A stretch of 8,371 nucleotides of DNA from an uncultured Faecalibacterium sp. GTDB lineage: Bacteria; Bacillota; Clostridia; Oscillospirales; Ruminococcaceae. The stretch is from positions 1-8,371 of the forward strand of contig CAKSZM010000076.1 in assembly GCA_934525735.1 (NCBI GenBank), given 5' to 3'. The notes under the pieces were generated by a model, which saw only the letters and a list, made by a program, of their open reading frames with translations, was not told where the DNA came from and did not search any database. The position numbers and the translations under genes are program-made. This document shows positions 1-6,479 of this stretch, in pieces; within the stretch, counting starts at the first letter, position 1; each line of letters opens with the position of its first letter.

Positions 1-237
1 CATTTCCCGGATTTTCTGGTCGCACACCAGATGAAGCGTATCCGCTTTCACGATCTGCGCCATAGCTGCGCCAGTCTGCTCTATGCCAATGGCGTGAGCC
101 TGAAAGAGATTCAAGAGTGGCTCGGTCACAGCGACATCAGCACGACAAGCAACATTTATACACATCTGGATTTCTCCAGTAAGGTATCTTCGGCAAATGC
201 AATCGTCAATATCTTCCCAGAAAACATCAAAGTATAA
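1..237 (+). CDS. Tyrosine recombinase (phage/ICE-type integrase), C-terminal fragment
   Basis: The reading frame is open from base 1, so this is the last 78 residues of a longer gene whose start lies left of the window. It carries the C-terminal catalytic signature of tyrosine recombinases: HDLRH at residues 17-21 (the HxxR pair), LGHS at 41-44 (second His/Trp position) and the nucleophile Tyr at residue 53 in SNIYTH (codon 157-159). The wording of this block is typical of integrases of Firmicutes prophages and conjugative elements, which join element and chromosome by strand exchange at an attachment site, often a tRNA gene. It runs towards tRNA-Leu and stops 64 bases before it, the usual position of an integrase beside its att site. 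The local sequence is more AT-rich than the genes to the right, which fits acquired DNA. No catalytic residue in the visible part is missing, but whether the whole gene is intact cannot be seen here. Confidence 0.9.
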   Translation, partial: HFPDFLVAHQMKRIRFHDLRHSCASLLYANGVSLKEIQEWLGHSDISTTSNIYTHLDFSSKVSSANAIVNIFPENIKV

Positions 238-244
238 GAAACTG

Positions 245-291
245 GGCAAAAAAGAAAAACAGCCTAAAATCTTTCGATCCTAAGCTGTTTT
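245..291 (-). terminator. Intrinsic terminator of tRNA-Leu, possibly bidirectional
   Basis: Arms 256-271 and 276-291 pair along 16 bp (three G-U pairs on the minus-strand RNA) around a GAAA tetraloop. On the minus strand the hairpin is followed by TTTTT-C-TTTTTT (259 down to 248), a textbook terminator for transcripts coming from tRNA-Leu. On the plus strand the same hairpin ends in TTTTAT, so it may also stop the integrase transcript that arrives from the other side. Confidence 0.88.
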
Positions 292-300
292 ATGATGGAG

Positions 301-379
301 TGCCGATGGTGGGACTCGAACCCACATGGTTTCCCGAACGATTTTGAGTCGTTTGCGTCTGCCATTCCGCCACATCGGC
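301..379 (-). tRNA. tRNA-Leu (anticodon CAA)
   Basis: Read on the minus strand from 379, a full class II cloverleaf can be drawn. It has a 7-bp acceptor stem (GCCGATG with CATCGGC), a D arm, an anticodon stem AACGA/TCGTT with loop CTCAAAA giving anticodon CAA, a short variable arm (GG-GAAA-CC) and a T arm GTGGG-TTCGAGT-CCCAC. Base 301 is the discriminator A. The CCA end is not encoded (the next bases are CTC), so it must be added by the CCA enzyme. At 79 nt it is short for tRNA-Leu because of the small variable arm. It decodes UUG. The bases just upstream (380-410) hold no convincing promoter; see the truncated copy and its promoter. Confidence 0.95.
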
Positions 380-525
380 TGATATTCAATTTTGGGACAT
401 TAGTACCGGTTTCTGGAGATTGGAGGGATGTTCAGGAGGGATGTAAGAAATCCCACTCCGACAAACTCTCGAAATCCAACGCACCCTCGTGAATTTCTCG
501 CACAGACACGAAAAAACACGAAACG
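380..525. other. 146-bp spacer between tRNA-Leu copies, probable element remnant
   Basis: No credible gene is present. Two short tandem-like direct repeats stand out: GGAGGGATGT at 422-431 and 435-444 (period 13), and ACACGAAA at 506-513 and 516-523 (period 10). The second pair directly abuts the right-hand core. Short phased direct repeats beside an att core are what arm-type integrase or excisionase binding sites look like, but no protein match can be made from sequence alone. On the minus strand this stretch would be transcribed between the broken and the intact tRNA. Confidence 0.5.
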
Positions 526-565
526 GATTTTGAGTCGTTTGCGTCTGCCATTCCGCCACATCGGC
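526..565 (-). pseudogene. Truncated tRNA-Leu (5' half only)
   Basis: Exact copy of the first 40 nt of the intact tRNA-Leu. After it the sequence continues CGTTTCGTG instead of GTTCGGG, so the anticodon stem cannot close properly, and there is no variable arm, T arm or 3' acceptor strand. It cannot make a tRNA. It has kept the native-looking promoter (576-604), which suggests this was the original chromosomal 5' end before an insertion separated it from the 3' part. Confidence 0.85.
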
Positions 566-575
566 GAACAAGCTT

Positions 576-604
576 ATTATACAGGATTCGGCCTGCAAAA
601 TCAA
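576..604 (-). promoter_or_regulatory. Sigma-A promoter of the tRNA-Leu locus
   Basis: On the minus strand: -35 TTGATT (604-599), 17-bp spacer, perfect -10 TATAAT (581-576). Transcription would start near 569, only about 4 nt before the 5' end of the truncated tRNA at 565, as expected for a tRNA gene. It is divergent from the promoter of the signalling gene at 752-781. The bases between the two promoters (605-751) hold no gene that I can support. Confidence 0.8.
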
Positions 605-751
605 GTGCGGATTTCAGCCGCGGGATCAGGAAAAATACACTCCGCTTTTTGCGCGGCGCCTGCAGCAAAAACGACGCATTCTGCGGAGCATGATCCAAAA
701 ACAAAAGTGCCAGCGTGAAATTTGGGCGTTCTGGGAGGATGAGGGCAAAGT

Positions 752-781
752 TTGACGCACCCATGCTGAAAATAGTATAAT
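752..781 (+). promoter_or_regulatory. Sigma-A promoter of the GGDEF/REC/HD-GYP gene
   Basis: -35 TTGACG at 752-757, 18-bp spacer, perfect -10 TATAAT at 776-781; the expected start of transcription is near 788. This gives a leader of about 35 nt with ribosome site GGGGAG (809-814) 8 nt before ATG 823. The promoter also rules out the in-frame TTG at 781 as the start codon, because that TTG begins inside the -10 box. Confidence 0.8.
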
Positions 782-822
782 TGCGTCGGGAAACATCACA
801 AAACAGGCAGGGGAGATACAGG

Positions 823-2733
823 ATGACAAAGCAGGAAAATATGACCCGCGAACAGGCCGAAGAGGAACTCCGCCAGCTGCGCAAGGTGTTCCGCTCTGTG
901 CGGTTGCTCACGCAGGAAAATGTGTGCAGCCCCGGCGGGCGCAGGCCGTGTTATGCGCAATGGAAACGTACACGCCCCTGCGAAAACTGCGTGGCCCGGC
1001 GGGCGCTGGAAGAGAAAGGCCGGAAAAGCAAGCTGGAATATCTCGACAAGGAGCTTTATCAGGTGACTGCCAGCTATATACAGGTGGACGGCAAACCCTG
1101 TGTGCTGGAAATGACCCAGAAAATGGACCGCAGCCTGATGTTGGACCCTGACGACAGCTTCCAGCTGCTCAGCGCCATTACCGACCAGACCGAAAAACTG
1201 TATCGCGACCCGGCAACGGGTGCTTATAACCGGCGGTATTACGATGAAAACTACCGGAACCGCTCGATGACGGCCGGCGTTGCGCTGCTGGATCTGGATG
1301 ATCTGAAGCTTTCCAACGACGTTTACGGCCGGGCGGCCGGCAACAGTGTGCTGGAAACGGCGGTCAACGTGATCCGGCGCAGTCTGGAGGAAAAAGACCG
1401 GCTGATCCGTTACAGCGGCGACGAACTGCTGCTGTTGCTGCCGGACATCGCGCAGGAACGGTTCAACCGCAAGCTGGAAAAGATCCGCCTGCAGCTGCGT
1501 ACCGCCAGCGTGCCGGGCTATTCCCGTATCCAGATGTCGGCCAGCATCGGCGGCGTCTGGGTCGAGAATGAAGAGCTGGGCGTTGCGGTGGACCACGCGG
1601 AGCGCCTGATGCGGTATGCCCGCATCCAGAAGAATACGGTAGTGACCGAGCGCCAGACCGCAGCGCCCGCAACGGCCCGGCCTTATTGCCGGCAGAGCGT
1701 GCTGATCGTGGATGATTCGCCGCTGAACCGTGCTCTTCTGAGCCGGATGCTGGGGCAGCAGTTCGACACGGCAGAAGCATCCGGCGGCGAGGAATGCCTG
1801 CGGCTGCTGGAGCAGAACCCCACCGGTATTTCCATCGTGCTGCTGGACATCCATATGGACGGGATGGACGGCTTTGCGGTGCTGGAAGCCATGAGCCGGC
1901 GGCAGCTGCTGGATGACGTGCCGGTGATCATGATCTCCAGCGAGGACACGGTGGATTCGGTGCGGCGCGCCTTTGACCTGGGCGCATCGGATTACATCAG
2001 CCGCCCGTTCGATGCCAAGGTGGTGTATCAGCGGGTGTCCAACACGATCCGGCTCTATGCCAAGCAGCGCCGTCTGAGCGCCATGGTGGCGGATCAGGTC
2101 TATGAAAAGGAAAAACTCAGCCGGATGCTGATCGGCATCCTGAGCCGTGTGGCAGAGCGGCGCAACGGCGAGAGCCGTGCCCATGTCCGGCATATCAGCA
2201 CCCTCACGTCGATGCTTCTGGCTCGCCTTGCACAGAAGACCGACGCCTACCCGCTGACGCAGGAGATGCGGCGGACCATCAGCATGGCAGCGGTGCTGCA
2301 CGATATCGGCAAGCTGGAGCTTCCGGACAGCATCCTCTGCCGGGATGTCTGTACCCCGGAAGAGGAAGAGCAGCTGCGGCAGCATACGGTTCTGGGCGAA
2401 AAAATGCTGGAGGAACTGACCGCCTACCGCGACGAGGATTTTGTCCGGGCGGCCCGCCAGATCTGCCGCTGGCACCACGAGCGCTACGACGGCTCCGGCT
2501 ATCCGGATCATCTGTCCGGGGAGCAGATCCCCATTGCTGCGCAGGCAGTGGGACTGGCGGATGCCTACGAAACGCTGATCAGCAGCCGGCCGCCGGTACC
2601 GTACCGGGAGGCCGTGGCACAGCTGTGCGAGGAAAAGGCGCGGGAATTCAACCCGCTGCTGCTGGAATGCCTGCAGGAGATCGGGCCGGAGCTGGGCGAT
2701 GCCATGAACCGCCGGCAGGGGGATGCGCTGTAA
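823..2733 (+). CDS. Cys-rich sensor - GGDEF - receiver - HD-GYP signalling protein
   Basis: 636 aa, no signal peptide or membrane segment, so cytoplasmic. Residues 1-120 form a probable PAS-like sensor with four close cysteines (35, 43, 53, 56). GGDEF domain about 126-265: entry motif DPATGAYNRRYY, metal region LLDLDD (155-160), but the signature is SGDEL (198-202) and there is no RxxD inhibitory site, so cyclic-di-GMP synthesis is doubtful. Receiver domain about 291-412: acidic pair D297-D298, phosphoacceptor D342, S372/S373, and Arg394 where receivers normally have Lys. HD-GYP phosphodiesterase about 435-625: HDIGK (493-497), HHERYDGSGYP (551-561), ADAYETL (579-585); the key residues look intact. 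The likely activity is cyclic-di-GMP breakdown, tuned by the sensor and receiver. The start at ATG 823 is set by the promoter and the ribosome site. The gene stands alone between its own promoter and terminator, with no histidine kinase beside it. Domain calls are firm; ligand and enzymatic output are inference. Confidence 0.92.
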   Translation: MTKQENMTREQAEEELRQLRKVFRSVRLLTQENVCSPGGRRPCYAQWKRTRPCENCVARRALEEKGRKSKLEYLDKELYQVTASYIQVDGKPCVLEMTQKMDRSLMLDPDDSFQLLSAITDQTEKLYRDPATGAYNRRYYDENYRNRSMTAGVALLDLDDLKLSNDVYGRAAGNSVLETAVNVIRRSLEEKDRLIRYSGDELLLLLPDIAQERFNRKLEKIRLQLRTASVPGYSRIQMSASIGGVWVENEELGVAVDHAERLMRYARIQKNTVVTERQTAAPATARPYCRQSVLIVDDSPLNRALLSRMLGQQFDTAEASGGEECLRLLEQNPTGISIVLLDIHMDGMDGFAVLEAMSRRQLLDDVPVIMISSEDTVDSVRRAFDLGASDYISRPFDAKVVYQRVSNTIRLYAKQRRLSAMVADQVYEKEKLSRMLIGILSRVAERRNGESRAHVRHISTLTSMLLARLAQKTDAYPLTQEMRRTISMAAVLHDIGKLELPDSILCRDVCTPEEEEQLRQHTVLGEKMLEELTAYRDEDFVRAARQICRWHHERYDGSGYPDHLSGEQIPIAAQAVGLADAYETLISSRPPVPYREAVAQLCEEKAREFNPLLLECLQEIGPELGDAMNRRQGDAL

Positions 2734-2742
2734 AATCAGCAG

Positions 2743-2770
2743 AAGGGAGCTGCACACAGCTCCCTTTTAT
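2743..2770 (+). terminator. Intrinsic terminator after the signalling gene
   Basis: Ten-bp perfect stem (2743-2752 with 2757-2766), CACA loop, then TTTTAT. It begins 9 bases after the stop codon and closes the gene as a single-gene transcript. Confidence 0.88.
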
Positions 2771-2803
2771 ACTGCAGACGGGCGAAAAAATGAAGTCCGG
2801 TTC

Positions 2804-2832
2804 TTGCCCGGGCGCGCGGCTTGTGTTACACT
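2804..2832 (+). promoter_or_regulatory. Probable sigma-A promoter of the SpoIID-like gene
   Basis: -35 TTGCCC (2804-2809), 17-bp spacer, -10 TACACT (2827-2832) with an extended TGn element just before it (2824-2826). Expected transcript start is near 2839, leaving a leader of about 40 nt before the ribosome site AGGAGG at 2865-2870. Matches are partial, so this is a prediction. Confidence 0.55.
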
Positions 2833-2879
2833 GAAAAAAATGCACGCAGGACGTGTGAGAAAACAGGAGGACACCACCG

Positions 2880-3929
2880 TTGAAACATCTGTATCAGTTT
2901 GCGCGACGCATGGCAGCGGCCGTGCTGGCACTGGCTCTTTGCTTCTGTCTGCTGGCCCCGGCTGCATCGGCGGCCACAACCATCGGCGGCGCGGATACCA
3001 CCCTTGTGCCCGCAGAAGAGGAAAACTGCCTGAGCTGGCTGTTCGGCTCCGGCGACAGCATCACCATGCCGTATCTGAACATCAAGGGGCAGGGGCTGCG
3101 CCGCAATGTCACCCTGAACCTTACGGACTGCCTTGTGGGCATCACCTACACCGAGCTGGGGTCCATCGGCAGCTATGTCAGCGCCAGTGCAGCCCAGCAG
3201 GCGTGGAAGGCGCAGGCAGTGGCCGTCCACTCCTATCTGGAATACCACAAGCAGTACGGCTCTTCGGCCAATGCCCTCATCTATACACCGGTGGACCAGA
3301 TCCCTTCTTCCACGCGGGAAGCCATCCGCAAAGCGGTGGAGCCGGTGAAAAATGAGATCCTGACCTACAACGGCAGTGTCTGCGATGCAGTGTGGTCGGC
3401 CAGCGCAGGCTACAACACCCAGACCGGCGTCTACGGCACCTGTTCCAGCAGGGATGCCTGGGGCACCGAGGTACCGTACCTCCAGAGCGTTGAAAGCCCC
3501 TATGAAGAGCAGTACCACAACAAGCTGCGCCGTTCCGTCGGCAAGGACTACCGCTATACCGAATACAACGACAGCCGCACCGGCGAAGCCTATGTCAGTG
3601 CCGATACCTCCCACAAGAGTCTGGGCGGCTTTGTGCAGTACAACACCTTTGTCTCCAACGGGCGCAGCTACCGCTATATCAATCAGTTCGCGTCCTCCCG
3701 CTATTGCTTCGACTTCGGCACCGATGATGCCGGCACCCCCTGCATGACCTACTACGGCTACGGCCACGGCGTAGGCATGAGCCAGTGCGGCGCAGTGGGC
3801 TATGCGCAGGAACGGGGCATGGGCTACCGCGAGATCCTGCGCCACTATTACCCCGGCGCAAGCATTTCTTCTTCCGGCAGCTCCGGCGGCGGACTTTTCG
3901 GCTGGCTGAGCGGCCTGTTCCACTGGTAA
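2880..3929 (+). CDS. Secreted SpoIID/LytB-domain protein, probable peptidoglycan lytic transglycosylase
   Basis: 349 aa starting at TTG 2880, chosen because AGGAGG lies 9 nt upstream and a signal peptide begins right there: basic KHLYQFARR, hydrophobic stretch to about residue 26, then ASA, with cleavage likely after Ala31. The mature protein is one SpoIID domain. The region TLNLTDCLVGITYTEL holds Glu92, in the place of the SpoIID catalytic glutamate. It is followed by AWKAQAVAVHSYLEYH (108-123), SASAGYNTQTG (173-183), PYLQSVESPY (199-208) and the family's C-terminal hallmark GYGHGVGMSQCGA (293-305) with ILRHYYPG (319-326). SpoIID enzymes cleave glycan strands, best known from engulfment in spore formers, but relatives occur in non-sporulating Firmicutes. 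None of the usual sporulation neighbours is present, so a role in the vegetative wall is as likely. The tail after the domain (330-349) is a Gly/Ser linker and the aromatic stretch LFGWLSGLFHW, perhaps a wall or membrane anchor. Family is firm; substrate is inferred. Confidence 0.9.
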   Translation: MKHLYQFARRMAAAVLALALCFCLLAPAASAATTIGGADTTLVPAEEENCLSWLFGSGDSITMPYLNIKGQGLRRNVTLNLTDCLVGITYTELGSIGSYVSASAAQQAWKAQAVAVHSYLEYHKQYGSSANALIYTPVDQIPSSTREAIRKAVEPVKNEILTYNGSVCDAVWSASAGYNTQTGVYGTCSSRDAWGTEVPYLQSVESPYEEQYHNKLRRSVGKDYRYTEYNDSRTGEAYVSADTSHKSLGGFVQYNTFVSNGRSYRYINQFASSRYCFDFGTDDAGTPCMTYYGYGHGVGMSQCGAVGYAQERGMGYREILRHYYPGASISSSGSSGGGLFGWLSGLFHW

Positions 3930-3941
3930 GAACAGGTTTGT
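3914..3941 (+). terminator. Hairpin across the stop codon, weak terminator candidate
   Basis: CCTGTTC (3914-3920) pairs with GAACAGG (3930-3936); the 9-nt loop contains the TAA stop of the SpoIID-like gene. It is followed by only a short T run (TTTGT). It may partly end transcription before the glycosyltransferase promoter. A 10-bp palindrome TTTGTACAAA (3937-3946) follows at once and could be a protein-binding site. Confidence 0.4.
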
Positions 3942-3963
3942 ACAAAGAATTGCTGCCAAATGC

Positions 3964-3992
3964 TTCTCAAATGCGGCCGGATTTGGTATACT
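3964..3992 (+). promoter_or_regulatory. Probable promoter of the glycosyltransferase operon
   Basis: Weak -35 TTCTCA (3964-3969), 17-bp spacer, good -10 TATACT (3987-3992) preceded by TGG (extended -10). Expected start is near 3999, giving a leader of about 65 nt. The ribosome site AGGAG (4048-4052) is 12 nt from ATG 4065, somewhat far. Confidence 0.6.
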
Positions 3993-4064
3993 ATAGATTG
4001 TTTGTGATTTTGTGAGAGAAATCTTGCTTGAACGATAGAAAGCCCGTAGGAGTGGAAAAGCGGA

Positions 4065-6479
4065 ATGGAACAGGAAAAAGAAACAAAACTTCAGGCGGAG
4101 TGCAGCCGGGAGCTGGCACAGCGCATCGTGCGGGAGCTGACCCCAGCCGGCGTGCAGGTGCTGGGCGGCAGCGGTGCACTGGAAACAGCGCTGGAAAAGA
4201 CCGGCACACGCCTGACCGGAAAAGCGGATGCGGACGGTCTGCTGGTGGTCGTGGACCCGGAGTGGACCGAGCTGCCGGAGCTGGAATGCAGCCAGGTGCT
4301 GCTGGTATGTGAGGATGCTTCGGCCATGGCGGACTGCGCAAAGCAGCTGACCCGGCAGGGCTTCGCCCGCGATTTTGAGTGGAAGGCACGGGTGCGCGCC
4401 CTGCAGACGGCACGGTTCTGCCGCGGCGGCGAAGTGCCGGACGCGCAGCAGACGGCAGCCGGATACGAGACGGCGCTGGACGAGCTGCGCGAACGGATGC
4501 AGCTGGCGGAACGCACCGGCGAAGAGCAGGCTGCTCAGCTGGAGCGTCTGCGCAGCGACCTGTCCCTGAGCCGCAGCCACGAGCAGGAGCTGGAAAAGAC
4601 GCTGAACAGCGTGGTCAACTCTACCTTCTGGAAGGCGAGCTGGCCGCTGCGCTATGCGGTCAGCAAGAGCCGCAGCCTTGCCCGCACCTTCCCGCCGTTT
4701 GTCTTTCTGGCCGAGCTGCGCCGGGTGGGCGTCTCCGGCATGCGGGCGCAGGCAAAAGCCAAAAAGGAATACGCAAAGCTGTTCCCGGGCAAAGCCATGC
4801 GCGCCGACCGGTTCGCCAGTGCGGAGCTGCTGGTGAAGCAGGTGGCAAACCAGCCGGATGCGCCGCTCATCAGCATCGTGGTGCCGCTGTACAACACCCC
4901 GCAGAAGTTCCTTGTGGAGCTGCTGGATTCGGTGCAGAATCAGACGTACCAGAACTGGGAGCTGTGCCTTGTGGACGCCGGACAGGACGAGACGGTCGGC
5001 CAGACCGTCAAGGCCCGCGCGGCTTCGGATGCCCGCATCCGCTACCAGAAGCTGGAAAAGAACGAGGGCATTGCGGGCAACACCAATCAGGGTTTTGCCC
5101 TCGCAAAGGGCGAATACATCGCCCTGCTGGATCACGACGATATCCTGCACCCCTGCGCGCTGTGGTATGTTGCGCAGGCCATTGCACAGCAGGGAGCGGA
5201 CTTCGTGTACACCGACGAGGTGACCTTTGAAGGCGACATCGACCACCTGACGGTCTATCACTTCAAGCCGGATTACATGATCGACAACCTGCGCTCCAAC
5301 AACTATATCTGCCACCTGAGCGTGTTCAGCGCAAAGCTGCTGGCCGAAGTGGGCGGCGACGAGCGGGCCGAGTTCAACGGCAGCCAGGACTACGACCTTT
5401 ATCTGCGCCTGACCGAAAAGGCGCACAAGATCGTGCATATCCCGCATCTGCTGTACTACTGGCGCTCCAGCCCCACCAGCGTGGCAAGCAATATCTCGGC
5501 CAAGACTTACTGTCTGGAAGCAGCCGTGAAGGCGCTGCGCGCCCACTATGAGCGCGCGGGCGTCCCGGTGGATGACGTATCCATGATCCCGGGCACGCCG
5601 GGCTTCTACAAGACCGACTACACCATCACAAAGCCCGGCCGGGTCAGTATCCTGATCCCCAGCTGCGACCACTCCCGGGACCTGCGCACCTGTGTGGAAT
5701 CCATCTACCGCAAGTCCACCTATGAGGACTTCGAGATCATCGTCATCGAGAACAACAGCAAAGAAGAAGCTACCTTCCGCTGCTATGAGCAGCTGCAGAA
5801 GGAGCACAAGAACCTGCGGGTCATCACATGGCAGGGCACCGGCTTCAACTACAGCGCCCTGAACAATTTCGGCGCCAAGGAAGCCACCGGCGAATACCTG
5901 CTGCTGCTCAACAACGACACCGAGGTCATTTCCCCGCGCTGGATCGAGGAAATGCTCATGTACGCCCAGCAGGACCGCGTGGGCTGCGTGGGCGCAAAGC
6001 TGCTCTACCCGGACAATACCATCCAGCACGCCGGCATCGGCTTCGGCTTCCTGACGCTGGCGGCCCACATGCACAAGAATTTCCCGGTGGGACACCCCGG
6101 CTATATGGGCCGTCTGGTCTATGCGCAGGACGTCTATGCCGTCACCGCTGCCTGTTTGATGGTGCGCAAGAGCGTGTACGACGAGGTGAACGGTCTGGAC
6201 GAGAGCTTTGCCGTGGCCTTCAACGATGTGGACTTCTGCGTCCGTGTGCGGGAAGCCGGCTACACCAACGTGTTCACCCCCTTTGCGCAGCTGTACCATT
6301 ACGAGAGCAAGAGCCGCGGCTTGGACGAGAACCCGGTCAAGCGCAAGCGCTTCGTCTCGGAGGTGGAGCGCTTCCAGAAGCGGTGGGCAAAGCAGCTGGC
6401 CGCCGGCGACCCCTGCATGAACCCCAATTTTGACCTGATGAAAGAGGACTTCAGCTTTGATATCAAGCCGCTGGAGTAA
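4065..6479 (+). CDS. Large cytoplasmic glycosyltransferase with two GT2 domains
   Basis: 804 aa. Residues 1-120 have no clear function; the pattern VQVLGGSGALETAL (30-43) then LLVVVDPEW and SQVLLVCEDASA faintly resembles a worn SAM-methyltransferase fold. Residues 133-180 are a charged coiled coil, ending in LNSVVNSTFWKASWPLR (180-196), the kind of linker found before GT2 domains in polysaccharide polymerising enzymes. First GT2 domain about 268-490: ISIVVPLYN, LLDHDD (354-359, metal and sugar-nucleotide site), GSQDYDL (439-445). Second GT2 domain about 526-760: VSILIPSCDH, LLLLNNDTEV (612-621), FNDVDFCVR (719-727). Each domain keeps its acidic motifs, so two different linkages may be made by one chain, as known for multi-domain rhamnan and O-antigen transferases. 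No membrane helix is seen, so it should work at the inner face of the membrane on a lipid-linked acceptor. The next transferase overlaps its stop codon, and rmlA downstream suggests rhamnose as a donor sugar; this is inference. Confidence 0.9.
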   Translation: MEQEKETKLQAECSRELAQRIVRELTPAGVQVLGGSGALETALEKTGTRLTGKADADGLLVVVDPEWTELPELECSQVLLVCEDASAMADCAKQLTRQGFARDFEWKARVRALQTARFCRGGEVPDAQQTAAGYETALDELRERMQLAERTGEEQAAQLERLRSDLSLSRSHEQELEKTLNSVVNSTFWKASWPLRYAVSKSRSLARTFPPFVFLAELRRVGVSGMRAQAKAKKEYAKLFPGKAMRADRFASAELLVKQVANQPDAPLISIVVPLYNTPQKFLVELLDSVQNQTYQNWELCLVDAGQDETVGQTVKARAASDARIRYQKLEKNEGIAGNTNQGFALAKGEYIALLDHDDILHPCALWYVAQAIAQQGADFVYTDEVTFEGDIDHLTVYHFKPDYMIDNLRSNNYICHLSVFSAKLLAEVGGDERAEFNGSQDYDLYLRLTEKAHKIVHIPHLLYYWRSSPTSVASNISAKTYCLEAAVKALRAHYERAGVPVDDVSMIPGTPGFYKTDYTITKPGRVSILIPSCDHSRDLRTCVESIYRKSTYEDFEIIVIENNSKEEATFRCYEQLQKEHKNLRVITWQGTGFNYSALNNFGAKEATGEYLLLLNNDTEVISPRWIEEMLMYAQQDRVGCVGAKLLYPDNTIQHAGIGFGFLTLAAHMHKNFPVGHPGYMGRLVYAQDVYAVTAACLMVRKSVYDEVNGLDESFAVAFNDVDFCVRVREAGYTNVFTPFAQLYHYESKSRGLDENPVKRKRFVSEVERFQKRWAKQLAAGDPCMNPNFDLMKEDFSFDIKPLE

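Larger units (their letters stand above)
340..565. repeat. 40-bp direct repeat in tRNA-Leu, candidate att cores
   Basis: Bases 340-379 and 526-565 are identical over 40 bp, both in the same orientation, and differ on both sides. The repeat equals nucleotides 1-40 of tRNA-Leu: from the first acceptor base through the anticodon loop and two bases into the 3' strand of the anticodon stem. Tyrosine recombinases that use tRNA genes often cross over at the anticodon stem-loop, and an integrase gene lies next door, so these are best read as attL/attR-type cores. The 146 bp between them would be all that remains of one inserted element. Assignment as att sites is inference; the repeat itself is plain in the sequence. 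Confidence 0.8.

Noticed and set aside
646..671. Inverted repeat TTTTTGC/GCAAAAA between the divergent promoters
   Set aside because: There is no T tract on either strand after the stem and no gene ends here, so it is not supported as a terminator; it is probably chance.
292..718. Small open frames across the tRNA-Leu copies on both strands
   Set aside because: They overlap the tRNA and its duplicate, have no ribosome sites and encode no recognisable protein.
781..822. Upstream TTG start for the signalling protein
   Set aside because: TTG 781 begins within the -10 box and lies before the predicted transcript start, and it has no ribosome site; ATG 823 has one.
796..2757. Minus-strand open frame of 653 codons opposite the signalling gene
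   Set aside because: Same cause: antisense of a GC-rich coding region; no recognisable motif, and it would run through the terminator hairpin at 2743-2766.
2723..3355. Plus-strand open frame starting inside the end of the signalling gene
   Set aside because: Out of frame with the SpoIID domain and without any motif; the SpoIID-like protein starts at TTG 2880 with a perfect ribosome site and signal peptide.
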